IMG/VR virus record: IMGVR_UViG_3300031951_000041 | Span: 1-64,000 of that record | Length of the DNA: 64,000 bases | Origin: a virus | Reading direction: 5' to 3' (one strand) | Shown: positions 43,380 to 49,638 of the stretch, piece after piece | Numbering within the stretch: the stretch's first letter is position 1 | How the letters are laid out: the number at the start of each line of letters is the position of its first letter | Translations under genes and position numbers: made by a program | Notes under the pieces: model-generated | The model's database searches: none | What the model saw: the letters and a program-made list of their open reading frames with translations, nothing else | What the model was told of the DNA's origin: nothing

Positions 43380-44015
43380 ATGAGTAACGGATTTGATTTT
43401 AATTTCACAGAAGCACAACTGAAAGAATTATTACCTAAATTAAAAAACATTCGCGATTGGTATGAGTCGTTAGTAGACGCTCTACCTCAATATGGTATTA
43501 ATTCTAGAAAAAGAGTAGCTGCATTTATTGCTCAATGTGCGCACGAATCGGCAGAATTTACAAGATTGGAAGAGGGTCTTAATTATAGTGCTAAAGGTTT
43601 AACAGGTACCTGGCCAAAAAGATTTCCTCCAGATGTAGCAAAGCAATATGAGAGACAGCCTCAGAAGATTGCTAACAAAGCTTATGCTGATCGCATGGGT
43701 AATGGACCAGAAGCTTCTGGCGATGGTTGGAAGTACCGTGGTAGAGGAATTTTGCAACTAACTGGTAAAGATAATTACCGTGCTTGTTCAAAAGTTTTAT
43801 TCCAAGATGATACCTTACTTACTGACCCAGATATGTTATTTGATCCATATTATGCTATTCACTCAGCATGTTGGTTCTGGCATGTAAATAAATTAAATCA
43901 GTTTGCGGACTCAGGTGATATTTTAACTATGACTAAAAAAATCAATGGCGGTACACTAGGGTTAGAGGATAGAATTAAACATTATAATCACGCAATAGAA
44001 GTCTTATCTCATTAA
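43380..44015 (+). CDS. Endolysin, GH19 chitinase-like
   Basis: 211 residues, no signal peptide. AFIAQCAHESAEFTRLEEGL has the catalytic Glu; YRGRGILQLTGKDNY and TKKINGGTLGLEDR are GH19 endolysin signatures. Cleaves peptidoglycan glycan strands at lysis after holin action. AAGGGGAATAA upstream. Confidence 0.93.
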   Translation: MSNGFDFNFTEAQLKELLPKLKNIRDWYESLVDALPQYGINSRKRVAAFIAQCAHESAEFTRLEEGLNYSAKGLTGTWPKRFPPDVAKQYERQPQKIANKAYADRMGNGPEASGDGWKYRGRGILQLTGKDNYRACSKVLFQDDTLLTDPDMLFDPYYAIHSACWFWHVNKLNQFADSGDILTMTKKINGGTLGLEDRIKHYNHAIEVLSH

Positions 44016-44018
44016 TTA

Positions 44019-44684
44019 ATGCATTTTAATCATGTAAGTTTTGATCGTGAACAAATCACTCTCAAACAAGTAAACGAAGACGGTACACGTTATTATGTTA
44101 CACCGAAGGGTAGCAAATATCCTTCGGTGACTACCGTATTGGCTGAACATTCCAGGCAAGGTATTATGGAATGGCGCAATAAGATAGGTCATGCTGAGGC
44201 CCAGATTATAACTCAACGAGCATCTTCTAGAGGTACAAAGATGCATAAACTTTGTGAGACGTATCTTAACAATGAAGAGTTAAGTTACAAAACACCTATT
44301 GAAAAAGAGTTATTTCAAAGCCTGTTACCTTATATTCATAACATTAATAACATACATTGTCTTGAATCGAGAATGTATTCTGACTATTTACGTCTAGCAG
44401 GTACGGTTGATTGTATTGCAGAGTATAATGGTAAGCTTGCTGTAATTGATTTTAAATCATCTAGTAAACTTAAAAAGAAGGAATATATTAGTAACTACTT
44501 TATGCAATGCTCAGCATATGCTATAATGTATGAAGAGTTATATAAAATACCAGTCAACCGTCTGGTAGTAATTATTGGTGTTGAAGGGGAACCACCTCAG
44601 TTATTTGAAGAAAAAAGAGATAACTGGGTGAACGATTTATTACATTATAGGGATTTATATGAAACAAGATACAAAACTAACTGA
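44019..44684 (+). CDS. PD-(D/E)XK exonuclease (RecB/Cas4-like)
   Basis: 221 residues. RGTKMHKLCE, LAGTVDCIAEYNGKLAVIDF followed by KSSSK form the motif G-T-x-D ... D-x-K, then the Q-x-x-A-Y motif (MQCSAYA). Typical of phage RecB-family exonucleases without Fe-S cysteines. Could process ends in recombination or degrade host DNA. Confidence 0.88.
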   Translation: MHFNHVSFDREQITLKQVNEDGTRYYVTPKGSKYPSVTTVLAEHSRQGIMEWRNKIGHAEAQIITQRASSRGTKMHKLCETYLNNEELSYKTPIEKELFQSLLPYIHNINNIHCLESRMYSDYLRLAGTVDCIAEYNGKLAVIDFKSSSKLKKKEYISNYFMQCSAYAIMYEELYKIPVNRLVVIIGVEGEPPQLFEEKRDNWVNDLLHYRDLYETRYKTN

Positions 44685-45210
44685 TTTAATTTTAACAATT
44701 GACAATGTGTTACCTAAACAACATTGTGAAAAAATGATTGAGCAATTTGAGAAGGAAAAAGAGCAATGGGAAGAAAAGAGAACGGTAGGTTATAAGTTCG
44801 ATCAACTTAACATTAATAAGACCCCTGGTTGGGAACCTATAGTAGAGTATCTTACGGATGTTTCTATAAAGGCATTCGATCAATACTTTAATCATATTAA
44901 CTACAGAGATCCACCTAAGATTCAAGCATTAGAAGAAATTCGTATTAAGAAGTATGAAAACGAAGAACGTTACTTCGACTATCATGTAGATGTAGCTGAT
45001 TATAATAGCGCAAGACGTTACTTAGTTGGATTTATATACTTAGATGATAATGAAGAGGGTAAAACAGTATTCCCTGATTTTGATATTGAAATTAGTCCAG
45101 TTGCAGGTAGAATGTTAATTTTTCCACCACTTTGGATGTATCCTCATGCAGGAATGCCACCTAAAGACAAACCAAAATATATAATCGGTACTTACGCACA
45201 TTACGTTTAA
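44659..45210 (+). CDS. 2-oxoglutarate/Fe(II)-dependent oxygenase
   Basis: 183 residues. YHVDVAD (H-x-D), FIYLDDNEEGKTVFPDFD, RMLIFPPLWMYPHAG (distal His) and KYIIGTYAHYV with a Lys in place of the usual Arg for 2-oxoglutarate. Prolyl-4-hydroxylase-like fold, frequent in marine phages. Target (protein or nucleic acid) unknown. Overlaps the nuclease by 26 nt. Confidence 0.88.
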   Translation: MKQDTKLTDLILTIDNVLPKQHCEKMIEQFEKEKEQWEEKRTVGYKFDQLNINKTPGWEPIVEYLTDVSIKAFDQYFNHINYRDPPKIQALEEIRIKKYENEERYFDYHVDVADYNSARRYLVGFIYLDDNEEGKTVFPDFDIEISPVAGRMLIFPPLWMYPHAGMPPKDKPKYIIGTYAHYV

Positions 45211-45223
45211 TTTACCAAAAGTA

Positions 45224-45252
45224 TTGATTTTCTGTTGCCTTGACGTTAAAAT
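45224..45252 (+). promoter_or_regulatory. Sigma70-like promoter before the Bfd-like gene and tmRNA
   Basis: TTGATT 45224-45229, 17-bp spacer, TAAAAT 45247-45252. Predicted start near 45259. Faces the Bfd-like gene and then the tmRNA locus. Confidence 0.65.
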
Positions 45253-45279
45253 CTTATTGTGGTCGGATGAGAATAGGTT

Positions 45280-45471
45280 ATGATAATTTGCTCCTGTAGA
45301 AATATACGTGAATCAGACTTTCCAGATAAAGATAAATTAATTTTACGTCTGTATGAGGATGACGCGCAATGTAGGGTTTGTTTAGAGAATATCGATAGGT
45401 ACAAGAGTAAACCGAATACGTTTATGGGTGCTTGGGCTTACTATAGTTTAAACAAAGAGTTTAGTAAATAA
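45280..45471 (+). CDS. Bfd-like small ferredoxin ([2Fe-2S]-binding)
   Basis: 63 residues. IICSCRNI at the start and CRVCLENI near residue 32 give the C-x-C ... C-x2-C spacing of BFD-type domains, which in bacteria release iron from bacterioferritin or accept electrons. The distance between pairs (about 25) is slightly shorter than in Bfd. Fits the iron theme of the phage (Dps-like, IscU, ErpA). Alternative: a plain zinc knuckle. Confidence 0.65.
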   Translation: MIICSCRNIRESDFPDKDKLILRLYEDDAQCRVCLENIDRYKSKPNTFMGAWAYYSLNKEFSK

Positions 45472-45474
45472 ATA
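45467..45474 (+). promoter_or_regulatory. Possible late promoter box AATAAATA
   Basis: AATAAATA overlapping the Bfd-like stop; start point would be about 45480, at the head of the tmRNA acceptor piece. Could be coincidence in an AT-rich region. Confidence 0.4.
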
Positions 45475-45479
45475 TTTTT

Positions 45480-45544
45480 AATTGTTGTATGATGCAAACT
45501 GAAAAGGGTTCTGGACGCGGGTTCGACTCCCGCCTGGTCCACCA
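45480..45544 (+). ncRNA. ssrA: tmRNA acceptor piece (3' half) of a circularly permuted ssrA
   Basis: Contains the tmRNA-type block GGACGCGGGTTCGACTCCCG: T stem GCGGG (45517-45521) / CCCGC (45529-45533), loop TTCGACT, acceptor strand CTGGTCC (45534-45540), discriminator A and encoded CCA 45542-45544. No matching 5' acceptor strand lies upstream; it lies 120 nt downstream at 45665. 5' end of the piece is a guess. Confidence 0.88.
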
Positions 45545-45556
45545 AAAGGAGATTGT

Positions 45557-45748
45557 ATGCCAGTAGATATGTACTACTATACTGAGAGTGAATGGAATCG
45601 TTTAGGGTGTGGACCTCTTCCACCTGAACGAGATATTCGTAATAAGGTAAAGTCTTCTTTTGAGGGGCCAGACATGGTTTCGACAGGGTCAAGAGTAGGG
45701 GAGTGGACAACACGTCAGGCGATCGACGTTAATGAAGCAAATAAGTAA
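45557..45748 (+). CDS. ORF between the two tmRNA halves
   Basis: 63 codons starting with ATG 45557 after a very good AAAAGGAG. The first ~35 codons (MPVDMYYYTESEWNRLGCGP and a charged helix) fill the segment removed from the tmRNA precursor; the rest reads through the 5' half of the tmRNA coding piece, stopping just before the tag. Could be a true peptide gene trapped in the intervening segment, or chance. No family recognised. Confidence 0.4.
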   Translation: MPVDMYYYTESEWNRLGCGPLPPERDIRNKVKSSFEGPDMVSTGSRVGEWTTRQAIDVNEANK

Positions 45749-45832
45749 TCGCAAATGACGAGTACTACGCTCTAGCAGCTTAAATTGCTAGATGGGGTTT
45801 CGGTAGCTGTCCTTATTACCCAATCAGCTACC
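45665..45832 (+). ncRNA. ssrA: tmRNA coding piece (5' half) with tag reading frame
   Basis: GGGCCAG (45665-45671) pairs fully with CTGGTCC of the upstream piece, including a G3-U70 wobble, the alanine identity signal. CATGGTTTCGACAGG is the D-loop region. ACGTC 45712-45716 / GACGT 45725-45729 is part of the first pseudoknot. The tag frame GCA...TAA at 45751-45783 encodes ANDEYYALAA (E. coli: ANDENYALAA). After it: CTAGCA/TGCTAG hairpin and an H-type pseudoknot (45795-45798 with 45818-45821; 45802-45809 with 45825-45832). 3' end approximate. Confidence 0.93.
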
Positions 45833-45854
45833 TTAATGATTTTCAGTACGGTAG

Positions 45855-45862
45855 TATAAATA
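45855..45862 (+). promoter_or_regulatory. Late promoter box TATAAATA upstream of pqqA
   Basis: Exact TATAAATA, 76 nt before the pqqA ATG. Predicted start about 45868. Confidence 0.6.
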
Positions 45863-45867
45863 ATATT

Positions 45868-45938
45868 TTAGTAGATTCACTTCATATGTTCAATAGATAA
45901 TATGGACCGGCAATAGTGCCGCCATAAAGGAGAAAAAT
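45868..45938 (+). promoter_or_regulatory. Leader of pqqA with hairpin
   Basis: About 70 nt containing a CGGC-AATAGT-GCCG hairpin (near 45908-45921) just before the AAAGGAG ribosome binding site. GTTCA and GGAC runs faintly recall glutamine-type riboswitch cores, but the diagnostic GGAAGTAGG is absent. Confidence 0.35.
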
Positions 45939-46013
45939 ATGAAGTGGACTACACCTGCAGCTCAAGATATGCGTTTTGGTTTTGAAATTACCATGTATAT
46001 CGCTAATCGATAA
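45939..46013 (+). CDS. pqqA: PqqA, PQQ precursor peptide
   Basis: 24 residues: MKWTTPAAQDMR then FGFEITMYIANR. The length, K/W-x-x-P-x start, and above all Glu16 and Tyr20 in the E-I-T-M-Y motif are those of bacterial PqqA, whose Glu and Tyr side chains are cross-linked by PqqE to make pyrroloquinoline quinone. AAAGGAG sits 6 nt upstream. No pqqB-E nearby, so the host must supply them. Confidence 0.9.
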   Translation: MKWTTPAAQDMRFGFEITMYIANR

Positions 46014-46016
46014 ATA
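46009..46016 (+). promoter_or_regulatory. Possible late promoter box GATAAATA
   Basis: Overlaps the pqqA stop; 58 nt before ATG 46075. The leader between holds a TGGTAG/CTACCA hairpin. Confidence 0.45.
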
Positions 46017-46074
46017 AATTGAGTTGGTAGATCTCTAAAACTACCATCACACAAACACACAAAAGGAGATGTAA

Positions 46075-46347
46075 ATGAGTAATATGTCACCATTCGAGAT
46101 CCGTCTCGAACTTCTTAAGATGGCCAAGGAAATGCTTACTGAAGATTATTACAGTAAGCGAGATCAAGTTTCCAACGACTGGCAAGTTAAAGTAGAAAAC
46201 GCTCGCCACGCCGGTGCAACACCACCTGATCATCCAGGCTTTCCATCATACCCCACTGAAACAGATATTATTAATAAAGCGCAAGCTTTGAATGGTTTTG
46301 TTTCTCAACTTCCAGATGTAAAAGTTACTAAGAAATCTACCGCTTAG
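46075..46347 (+). CDS. Conserved phage protein, 90 aa
   Basis: FEIRLELLKMAKEMLTEDYY then a KRDQVSNDW helix and a Pro-rich turn. Family of small helical proteins in marine phages, often highly expressed; AAAAGGAGATG upstream. Followed by a hairpin. Function unknown. Confidence 0.72.
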   Translation: MSNMSPFEIRLELLKMAKEMLTEDYYSKRDQVSNDWQVKVENARHAGATPPDHPGFPSYPTETDIINKAQALNGFVSQLPDVKVTKKSTA

Positions 46348-46351
46348 TATG

Positions 46352-46369
46352 GGGGGGCTTGCCCCCTTT
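46352..46369 (+). terminator. Short GC hairpin terminator
   Basis: GGGGG / CCCCC stem with a GCTTG loop and only TTT after it; weak to moderate. Confidence 0.55.
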
Positions 46370-46385
46370 AATAGGAGAATTACAC

Positions 46386-46925
46386 ATGACACGCTTTTTT
46401 ACCGTTGCATTAGCAGCTGTTTTATTACTAGGTACGTATACAGGTGTTAGCGCAGTTACTAAACACAAGATTAAAAATATTAAGCAAGTTGAAAATATTA
46501 AAGATAAGCCACCCACATTAGCACAAAGGGAAAGACAACTTAATTGTTTGGCAAAGAATATTTATTTCGAAGCAGCATCTGAGCCTTTTGAAGGTAAGGT
46601 TGCAGTAGCTCAAGTCACATTAAATAGAGCAGAGTCAGGAAAATTTCCTAATGACATCTGTCAAGTAGTATATCAAAAGACAAAGATTGATGAAAAGATC
46701 GTTTGTCAGTTCTCATGGTACTGCGATAAAGGACCTGTAGTAAGATCTAAAGAGATGTATGCGGAATCTATGGAAGTAGCTAAAAAGGTCCTGTTAGAGG
46801 ATTTTAGATTGCCATCTGTAGAGAAGGCATTATACTATCATGCTGACTACATTAAAAAACCTAACTGGGGTAAACCAGTAGTGGCACGTATTGGACGTCA
46901 TATATTTTATGGAGATAGAACGTGA
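46386..46925 (+). CDS. Exported cell wall hydrolase, SleB/Hydrolase_2 family
   Basis: 179 residues from ATG 46386 (TAGGAGAA). Signal peptide to about residue 20 (VSA-V). LNCLAKNIYFEAASEPFEGK has the catalytic Glu of SleB; VAVAQVTLNRAESGKFP, CQFSWYCD and ALYYHADY are family blocks. Lytic transglycosylase-like, periplasmic. A second murein hydrolase besides the GH19 endolysin. Confidence 0.9.
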   Translation: MTRFFTVALAAVLLLGTYTGVSAVTKHKIKNIKQVENIKDKPPTLAQRERQLNCLAKNIYFEAASEPFEGKVAVAQVTLNRAESGKFPNDICQVVYQKTKIDEKIVCQFSWYCDKGPVVRSKEMYAESMEVAKKVLLEDFRLPSVEKALYYHADYIKKPNWGKPVVARIGRHIFYGDRT

Positions 46926-47239
46926 ATTTAATGGAAACACTTATAGTATGGAAAGAAAAAGCAGTAAAGTTTTTTGAGTCGTTTCCTAAAGCATCTGCTG
47001 ATGTATTTGCCTGGATAAGTATTGTTATATTATGCTTAAGTAATATACCAAGTTATTATGCATTGATGACGGCTGTAACGGATAAGACTCCTCCCCTGGA
47101 TATGTCCTTAATTGTATGGGTCGGTCTATTGCTTTATTTCTTCCGTTCAGCTATACTTAAAGACATGATTATGGTAGCAACTATTGGATTAGGTTTTGCT
47201 ATTCAACTCATCTTTTTAGGGCTCATTTATTTCATATGA
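46922..47239 (+). CDS. Membrane protein, three spans, holin candidate
   Basis: 105 residues with GTG start (GTGA overlap with the hydrolase). Three hydrophobic segments (about 28-50, 60-75, 83-104) and a charged N-terminus. Size, topology and coupling to a signal-bearing hydrolase fit a holin, but no family was recognised. Confidence 0.6.
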   Translation: MNLMETLIVWKEKAVKFFESFPKASADVFAWISIVILCLSNIPSYYALMTAVTDKTPPLDMSLIVWVGLLLYFFRSAILKDMIMVATIGLGFAIQLIFLGLIYFI

Positions 47240-47499
47240 CCGACGACATAACTGAACTAACTGATGCGTTAGTAATTACCAAGCGCTTTAGATCACCTAA
47301 TGAGTTTAGTATCTTCATTGATGAGCGAGTTAATAAACTAAAGATTGGTTACATGGATGCAGTTATTAATTACTGCCAGGAAATGGATATTGATGTTGAA
47401 TCCATAGGTCCATTAATAAATCAAAAACTTCGTGAAAAGATACAAGTAGAGGCCGAGCAGGCAAATATGATTAAACCAAGAGGTCATCTGCCTATATGA
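47236..47499 (+). CDS. 33: Late transcription co-activator gp33
   Basis: 87 residues (T4: 112). FSIFIDERVNKLKIGYMDAV and NYCQEMDIDVESIGPLINQK, then KIQVEAEQANMI match gp33 of T4-like cyanophages. gp33 links RNA polymerase to the gp45 clamp for late transcription from NATAAATA promoters, which are present in this window. Position directly before gene 59 supports it. Confidence 0.8.
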   Translation: MTDDITELTDALVITKRFRSPNEFSIFIDERVNKLKIGYMDAVINYCQEMDIDVESIGPLINQKLREKIQVEAEQANMIKPRGHLPI

Positions 47500-48110
47500 T
47501 AATGGAACCATTTGAAGTTTATCGTTATTACCTAGCATTAAGATTACATTTTACTACTGACAAGTATGATGTGATTAAGCAACAAGGAAAAGTCAGAGCA
47601 TCACGCCAGGCGTTTAATAAACGTAAGGATCTATTGTCCATTAAACGCGTTGCAGATACCTATAGTGATAAAGATGTAGTAGATTTTTTAGTAGCAAATT
47701 TCGTATCAGGTGATCGCTGGGGTGGTGTATTTGATTCTGAGGCTAAAACCAGATATACGGAGTGGAAGCGGCGCATTGAATCTTTAAGCTATACCTTCGA
47801 TAAGGAGATATGTAAACTTAGAGATATATGTGATCGAGATAATTTACCGTACGATACTATATTTAAAGTAACAACCGGGCAACACCCGTTTATACTTAAA
47901 GCATTCTTGCGCAACGACATTTCTATAGAAACTCTAGTTATATTGGATAGCATAAATAACTATGTTGCAGCATTAGACGAAGTACTTGCTTTAGACTTAA
48001 TCTGGCCGGATATATCGAGAACTATTAAGAAGTATAAACCTTTTCTTACGGTAAAAAAAGAAAAATACAATGACATCTTTAGAAGACGATTTGGATCTAG
48101 TACAGACTAG
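47496..48110 (+). CDS. 59: Helicase loader gp59
   Basis: 204 residues (T4: 217). MEPFEVYRYYLALRLHFTTD, SRQAFNKRKDLLSIKRVADT and FLVANFVSGDRWGG are gp59 blocks. Loads gp41 on gp32-coated forks. ATGA overlap with gene 33; gene 32 follows two small genes later, as in T4. Confidence 0.92.
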   Translation: MIMEPFEVYRYYLALRLHFTTDKYDVIKQQGKVRASRQAFNKRKDLLSIKRVADTYSDKDVVDFLVANFVSGDRWGGVFDSEAKTRYTEWKRRIESLSYTFDKEICKLRDICDRDNLPYDTIFKVTTGQHPFILKAFLRNDISIETLVILDSINNYVAALDEVLALDLIWPDISRTIKKYKPFLTVKKEKYNDIFRRRFGSSTD

Positions 48111-48288
48111 AATTATACAAATTGAGAAAAACATTAATATGTTAAATGAGAATTGCCAACATCTAGCTGATCATATGAGAGAAACTCAAAGATTTTTGGT
48201 AAAGTTAGCACAAAATCAGGCTGAGATTACTAAGAGGATATCGCAGTGGCCTTATATTGCGGTAGAACGTAAAGGTGAAGAAGAGTAA
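48070..48288 (+). CDS. Small coiled-coil protein
   Basis: 72 residues, almost entirely heptad-patterned helix (about 5-58), overlapping gene 59 by 41 nt. No family recognised. Confidence 0.6.
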   Translation: MTSLEDDLDLVQTRIIQIEKNINMLNENCQHLADHMRETQRFLVKLAQNQAEITKRISQWPYIAVERKGEEE

Positions 48289-48301
48289 ATAGTTAATTTA
48301 T

Positions 48302-48493
48302 ATGAAGCAGAAGAATATAGATTGGGATCGCGAAAAGAAAATTCATCGCGTCGAAAAAGGTTCCAATAAGATGGATAAACATCGGAACAAGATATATAAT
48401 TTAGTTATCAATTCCGATGATTATAATGATCTAGAGGATGAGATTTACAGTGAAGTTTATGATGGCAACACCTTAAAACATAAACGTCGCTAA
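48302..48493 (+). CDS. Small charged protein, 63 aa
   Basis: Basic first half, acidic second half (LEDEIYSEVYDG), basic end. Located between genes 59 and 32. No clear ribosome binding site. No family recognised, though small ORFs here are usual in T4-like phages. Confidence 0.55.
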   Translation: MKQKNIDWDREKKIHRVEKGSNKMDKHRNKIYNLVINSDDYNDLEDEIYSEVYDGNTLKHKRR

Positions 48494-48526
48494 TACAACG
48501 CTATACACATTTATACGGAGATACAC

Positions 48527-49441
48527 ATGGCATTAGATTTTTCTGCCCTGAAGAAGGGTCGTGGTAATTTTGATTCATTGATGAAAGAGGTTGAGAAGAT
48601 CGCGCAACCCCAAGGTCAAGAATCGCAAAAAGATGATCGCTTCTGGCAACCAGAAGTAGATAAATCAGGAAACGGATTTGCAGTTATTCGTTTTCTACCC
48701 CCTCCTAAAGGTGAAGAACTTCCTTGGACACGTATTTGGAATCATGGATTCCAGGGTCCTACAGGTAAGTGGTACATCGAAAATTCACTAACTACATTAG
48801 GTAAGCCAGACCCTGTTTCTGAGCTTAACACCGAATTGTGGGCTACAGGTCTTGAGTCTAACAAAGACATCGTACGTAAACAAAAGCGTAGATTGACTTA
48901 CATTTCTAACATCTATGTAGTCAAAGATCCTGCGCATCCAGAGAACGAAGGTAAAGTATTCCTTTATAAGTTCGGCAAGAAGATCTTCGACAAGATCAAG
49001 GATGTTATGCAGCCTCAATTTGAAGATGAGGATCCAATTAATCCTTTTGACTTCTGGAAGGGTGCTAACTTCAAACTCAAGATTCGTAATGTAGAGGGTT
49101 ATCGTAACTACGATAAGTCTGAATTTGAATCACCATCAGTACTAGCTGACGATGATGAGATGGAAAAGATTTGGAACAGCCAGCATTCTCTACAAGAGTT
49201 TTTGGATCCTAAGCACTTTAAGTCTTACGATGAACTAAAGACTAAACTAATGAATGTGCTTAATGCTAGTGGTAGTTCCCTACCTGCTGCACAAGATCTA
49301 GATAACGAAGAGTTTGAATCACCACCTAAACCAAAAGCAGCTGCTAAACCACATGCAGCACCTTCGCAACCTAAACGTGAGTATGAAGAAGATGACGATG
49401 AATCACTATCCTTCTTCGCCAAGCTCGCCAATGACGACTAA
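48527..49441 (+). CDS. 32: Single-stranded DNA-binding protein gp32
   Basis: 304 residues (T4: 301). N-terminal basic B-domain, then FWQPEVDKSGNGFAVIRFLP, WIENS-like YIENSLTTLGKPDPVSE and RLTYISNIYVVKDP of the OB-fold core. Ends with the acidic tail DDDESLSFFAKLANDD that binds partners. The protein has no cysteine at all, so the T4 zinc site is lost. ACGGAGAT upstream. Confidence 0.95.
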   Translation: MALDFSALKKGRGNFDSLMKEVEKIAQPQGQESQKDDRFWQPEVDKSGNGFAVIRFLPPPKGEELPWTRIWNHGFQGPTGKWYIENSLTTLGKPDPVSELNTELWATGLESNKDIVRKQKRRLTYISNIYVVKDPAHPENEGKVFLYKFGKKIFDKIKDVMQPQFEDEDPINPFDFWKGANFKLKIRNVEGYRNYDKSEFESPSVLADDDEMEKIWNSQHSLQEFLDPKHFKSYDELKTKLMNVLNASGSSLPAAQDLDNEEFESPPKPKAAAKPHAAPSQPKREYEEDDDESLSFFAKLANDD

Positions 49442-49450
49442 GAGGTAACT

Positions 49451-49612
49451 ATGAAACTACTACTAGCATTTTTTCTAGCGGTTAGTTCTTCTGCTTACGC
49501 AGCACCACCTAAGAAAGAAGAACCTAAAAAACTAGAAGTTAAAGTAAAGAAGCCTTGTAAACAAGGGCAAACTGAAGCAGACGGTTGTAGGGTAATGAAG
49601 AAACAGAAATAA
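49451..49612 (+). CDS. Small exported protein, 53 aa
   Basis: Signal peptide MKLLLAFFLAVSSSAYA, then a Lys/Pro-rich mature part with two cysteines (KPCKQGQTEADGCRV). AGAGGTAACT upstream. Ends directly at the bidirectional terminator. Function unknown. Confidence 0.7.
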   Translation: MKLLLAFFLAVSSSAYAAPPKKEEPKKLEVKVKKPCKQGQTEADGCRVMKKQK

Positions 49613-49613
49613 G

Positions 49614-49638
49614 AAAAGGGGCATTAAGCCCCTTTTTT
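49614..49638. terminator. Bidirectional terminator between convergent operons
   Basis: 9-bp stem AAAAGGGGC / GCCCCTTTT with ATTAA loop, flanked by A's and T's, so it works for the plus gp32 unit and for the minus tail operon whose last gene stops at 49637. Confidence 0.9.

Noticed and set aside
45511-45544. Apparent 3' end of a normal tRNA
   Set aside because: No matching 5' acceptor strand or anticodon arm lies upstream; the strand pairs with 45665-45671 downstream, which makes it the tmRNA acceptor piece.
45441-45713. 90-codon minus-strand ORF across the tmRNA locus
   Set aside because: It is antisense to the tmRNA, the Bfd-like gene end and their promoter, with no ribosome binding site or recognised domain.
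45224-45938. Glutamine-type riboswitch controlling the tmRNA or pqqA
   Set aside because: I looked because such a switch has, as I recall, been linked to tmRNA in a related phage. Only fragments (GTTCA, GGAC, ATAGG) are present; the conserved GGAAGTAGG core is not seen.
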